Under the pieces are notes generated by a model. It did not search any database, had not been told where the DNA came from, and saw only the letters and a list, made by a program, of their open reading frames with translations. The position numbers were made by a program, and so were the translations under genes. A stretch of 64,000 nt of DNA from Mitsuaria sp. WAJ17 (GTDB lineage Bacteria; Pseudomonadota; Gammaproteobacteria; Burkholderiales; Burkholderiaceae_C): positions 124,001 through 188,000 of the forward strand of contig NZ_JACJUG010000009.1 of the NCBI RefSeq assembly GCF_014174515.1. Direction: 5' to 3'. Shown here piece after piece: positions 63,880-64,000 of the stretch (position 1 is its first letter; each line of letters begins with the position of its first letter).

Positions 63880-64000
63880 ATGTCTTGTTCTCCGGGTCGG
63901 CCGCTTGGCGCCTGCCGTGATTCCCCTGTGGAATTCCGTGCGCTCCAGCCGTGATGGTGTTGGATAGACTGCGATTTTAGCTTTCGCCACCACCTCTTCC

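Overview
The window is GC-rich, densely packed chromosomal sequence of a betaproteobacterium. The gene set points to the order Burkholderiales, most probably the Roseateles/Rubrivivax/Leptothrix neighbourhood (an inference from gene content and protein style, not from a search). Supporting signs are phaR and bdhA of polyhydroxybutyrate metabolism, a RelA-type (p)ppGpp synthetase, the ratA/rnfH/smpB cluster, the guaB-guaA cluster and a long yebC-purD-hemF-nadD-rsfS-rlmH-maf-rng gene string. Almost all of it is core housekeeping. There are four tRNA genes, no rRNA and no CRISPR array.

Layout. 1-3.3 kb: ldcA (cut by the window edge), tadA, a DUF72 gene, a small membrane protein and a GntR/FCD regulator. 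3.3-9.7 kb: a co-directional minus-strand cluster livH-livM-livG-livF-rid-binding protein-alcohol dehydrogenase-regulator, a complete uptake operon for an unidentified amino-acid-like or amide substrate with its own catabolic enzymes and likely its own repressor. 9.7-14.8 kb: guaB, a drug/metabolite MFS transporter and guaA, with strong hairpins after both gua genes. 14.8-20.5 kb: DUF4124, rnfH, ratA, smpB, adenine deaminase, a cystathionine beta-lyase-type enzyme and rimO. 20.4-22.8 kb: a low-GC foreign cassette inserted in the 5' end of rimO. 23-28.2 kb: phaR, a trypsin-like protease, a three-gene exported-protein operon and udk. 28.2-30.6 kb: a lower-GC stretch with a transposase remnant, a membrane diguanylate cyclase and tRNA-Val. 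30.7-42.1 kb: relA with a hydrolase, bdhA, a SIMPL protein, ompR-envZ, ispD/ispF with an intervening membrane protein, an NTP-exchanger-like MFS protein and a Tat-exported epimerase-like protein. 42.2-52.3 kb: clpB, DUF1993, crcB, moaE, a Crp-like regulator, an Mpo1-like protein, a nitroreductase, the Mrp/ApbC Fe-S carrier, a LysE exporter, a GT39-type glycosyltransferase and three tRNA-Lys genes. 52.3-63.9 kb: a thirteen-gene minus-strand string, yebC to tcdA, that carries tolB-pal-cpoB.

The most notable discovery is the 20.44-22.78 kb element. It splits rimO. The original 26-codon start of rimO survives beside phaR, while the rest of rimO now begins with a different N-terminus, RBS and candidate promoter supplied by the element. 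The ten codons next to the junction encode the same peptide ([10 protein letters not shown]) in both copies, with eight nucleotide differences that are all synonymous, so the element appears adapted to rebuild rimO. It carries a three-gene overlapping operon (XRE regulator, short OLD/ABC-like ATPase, PD-(D/E)XK-like protein) with the architecture of an anti-phage defence system, and no recognisable recombinase.
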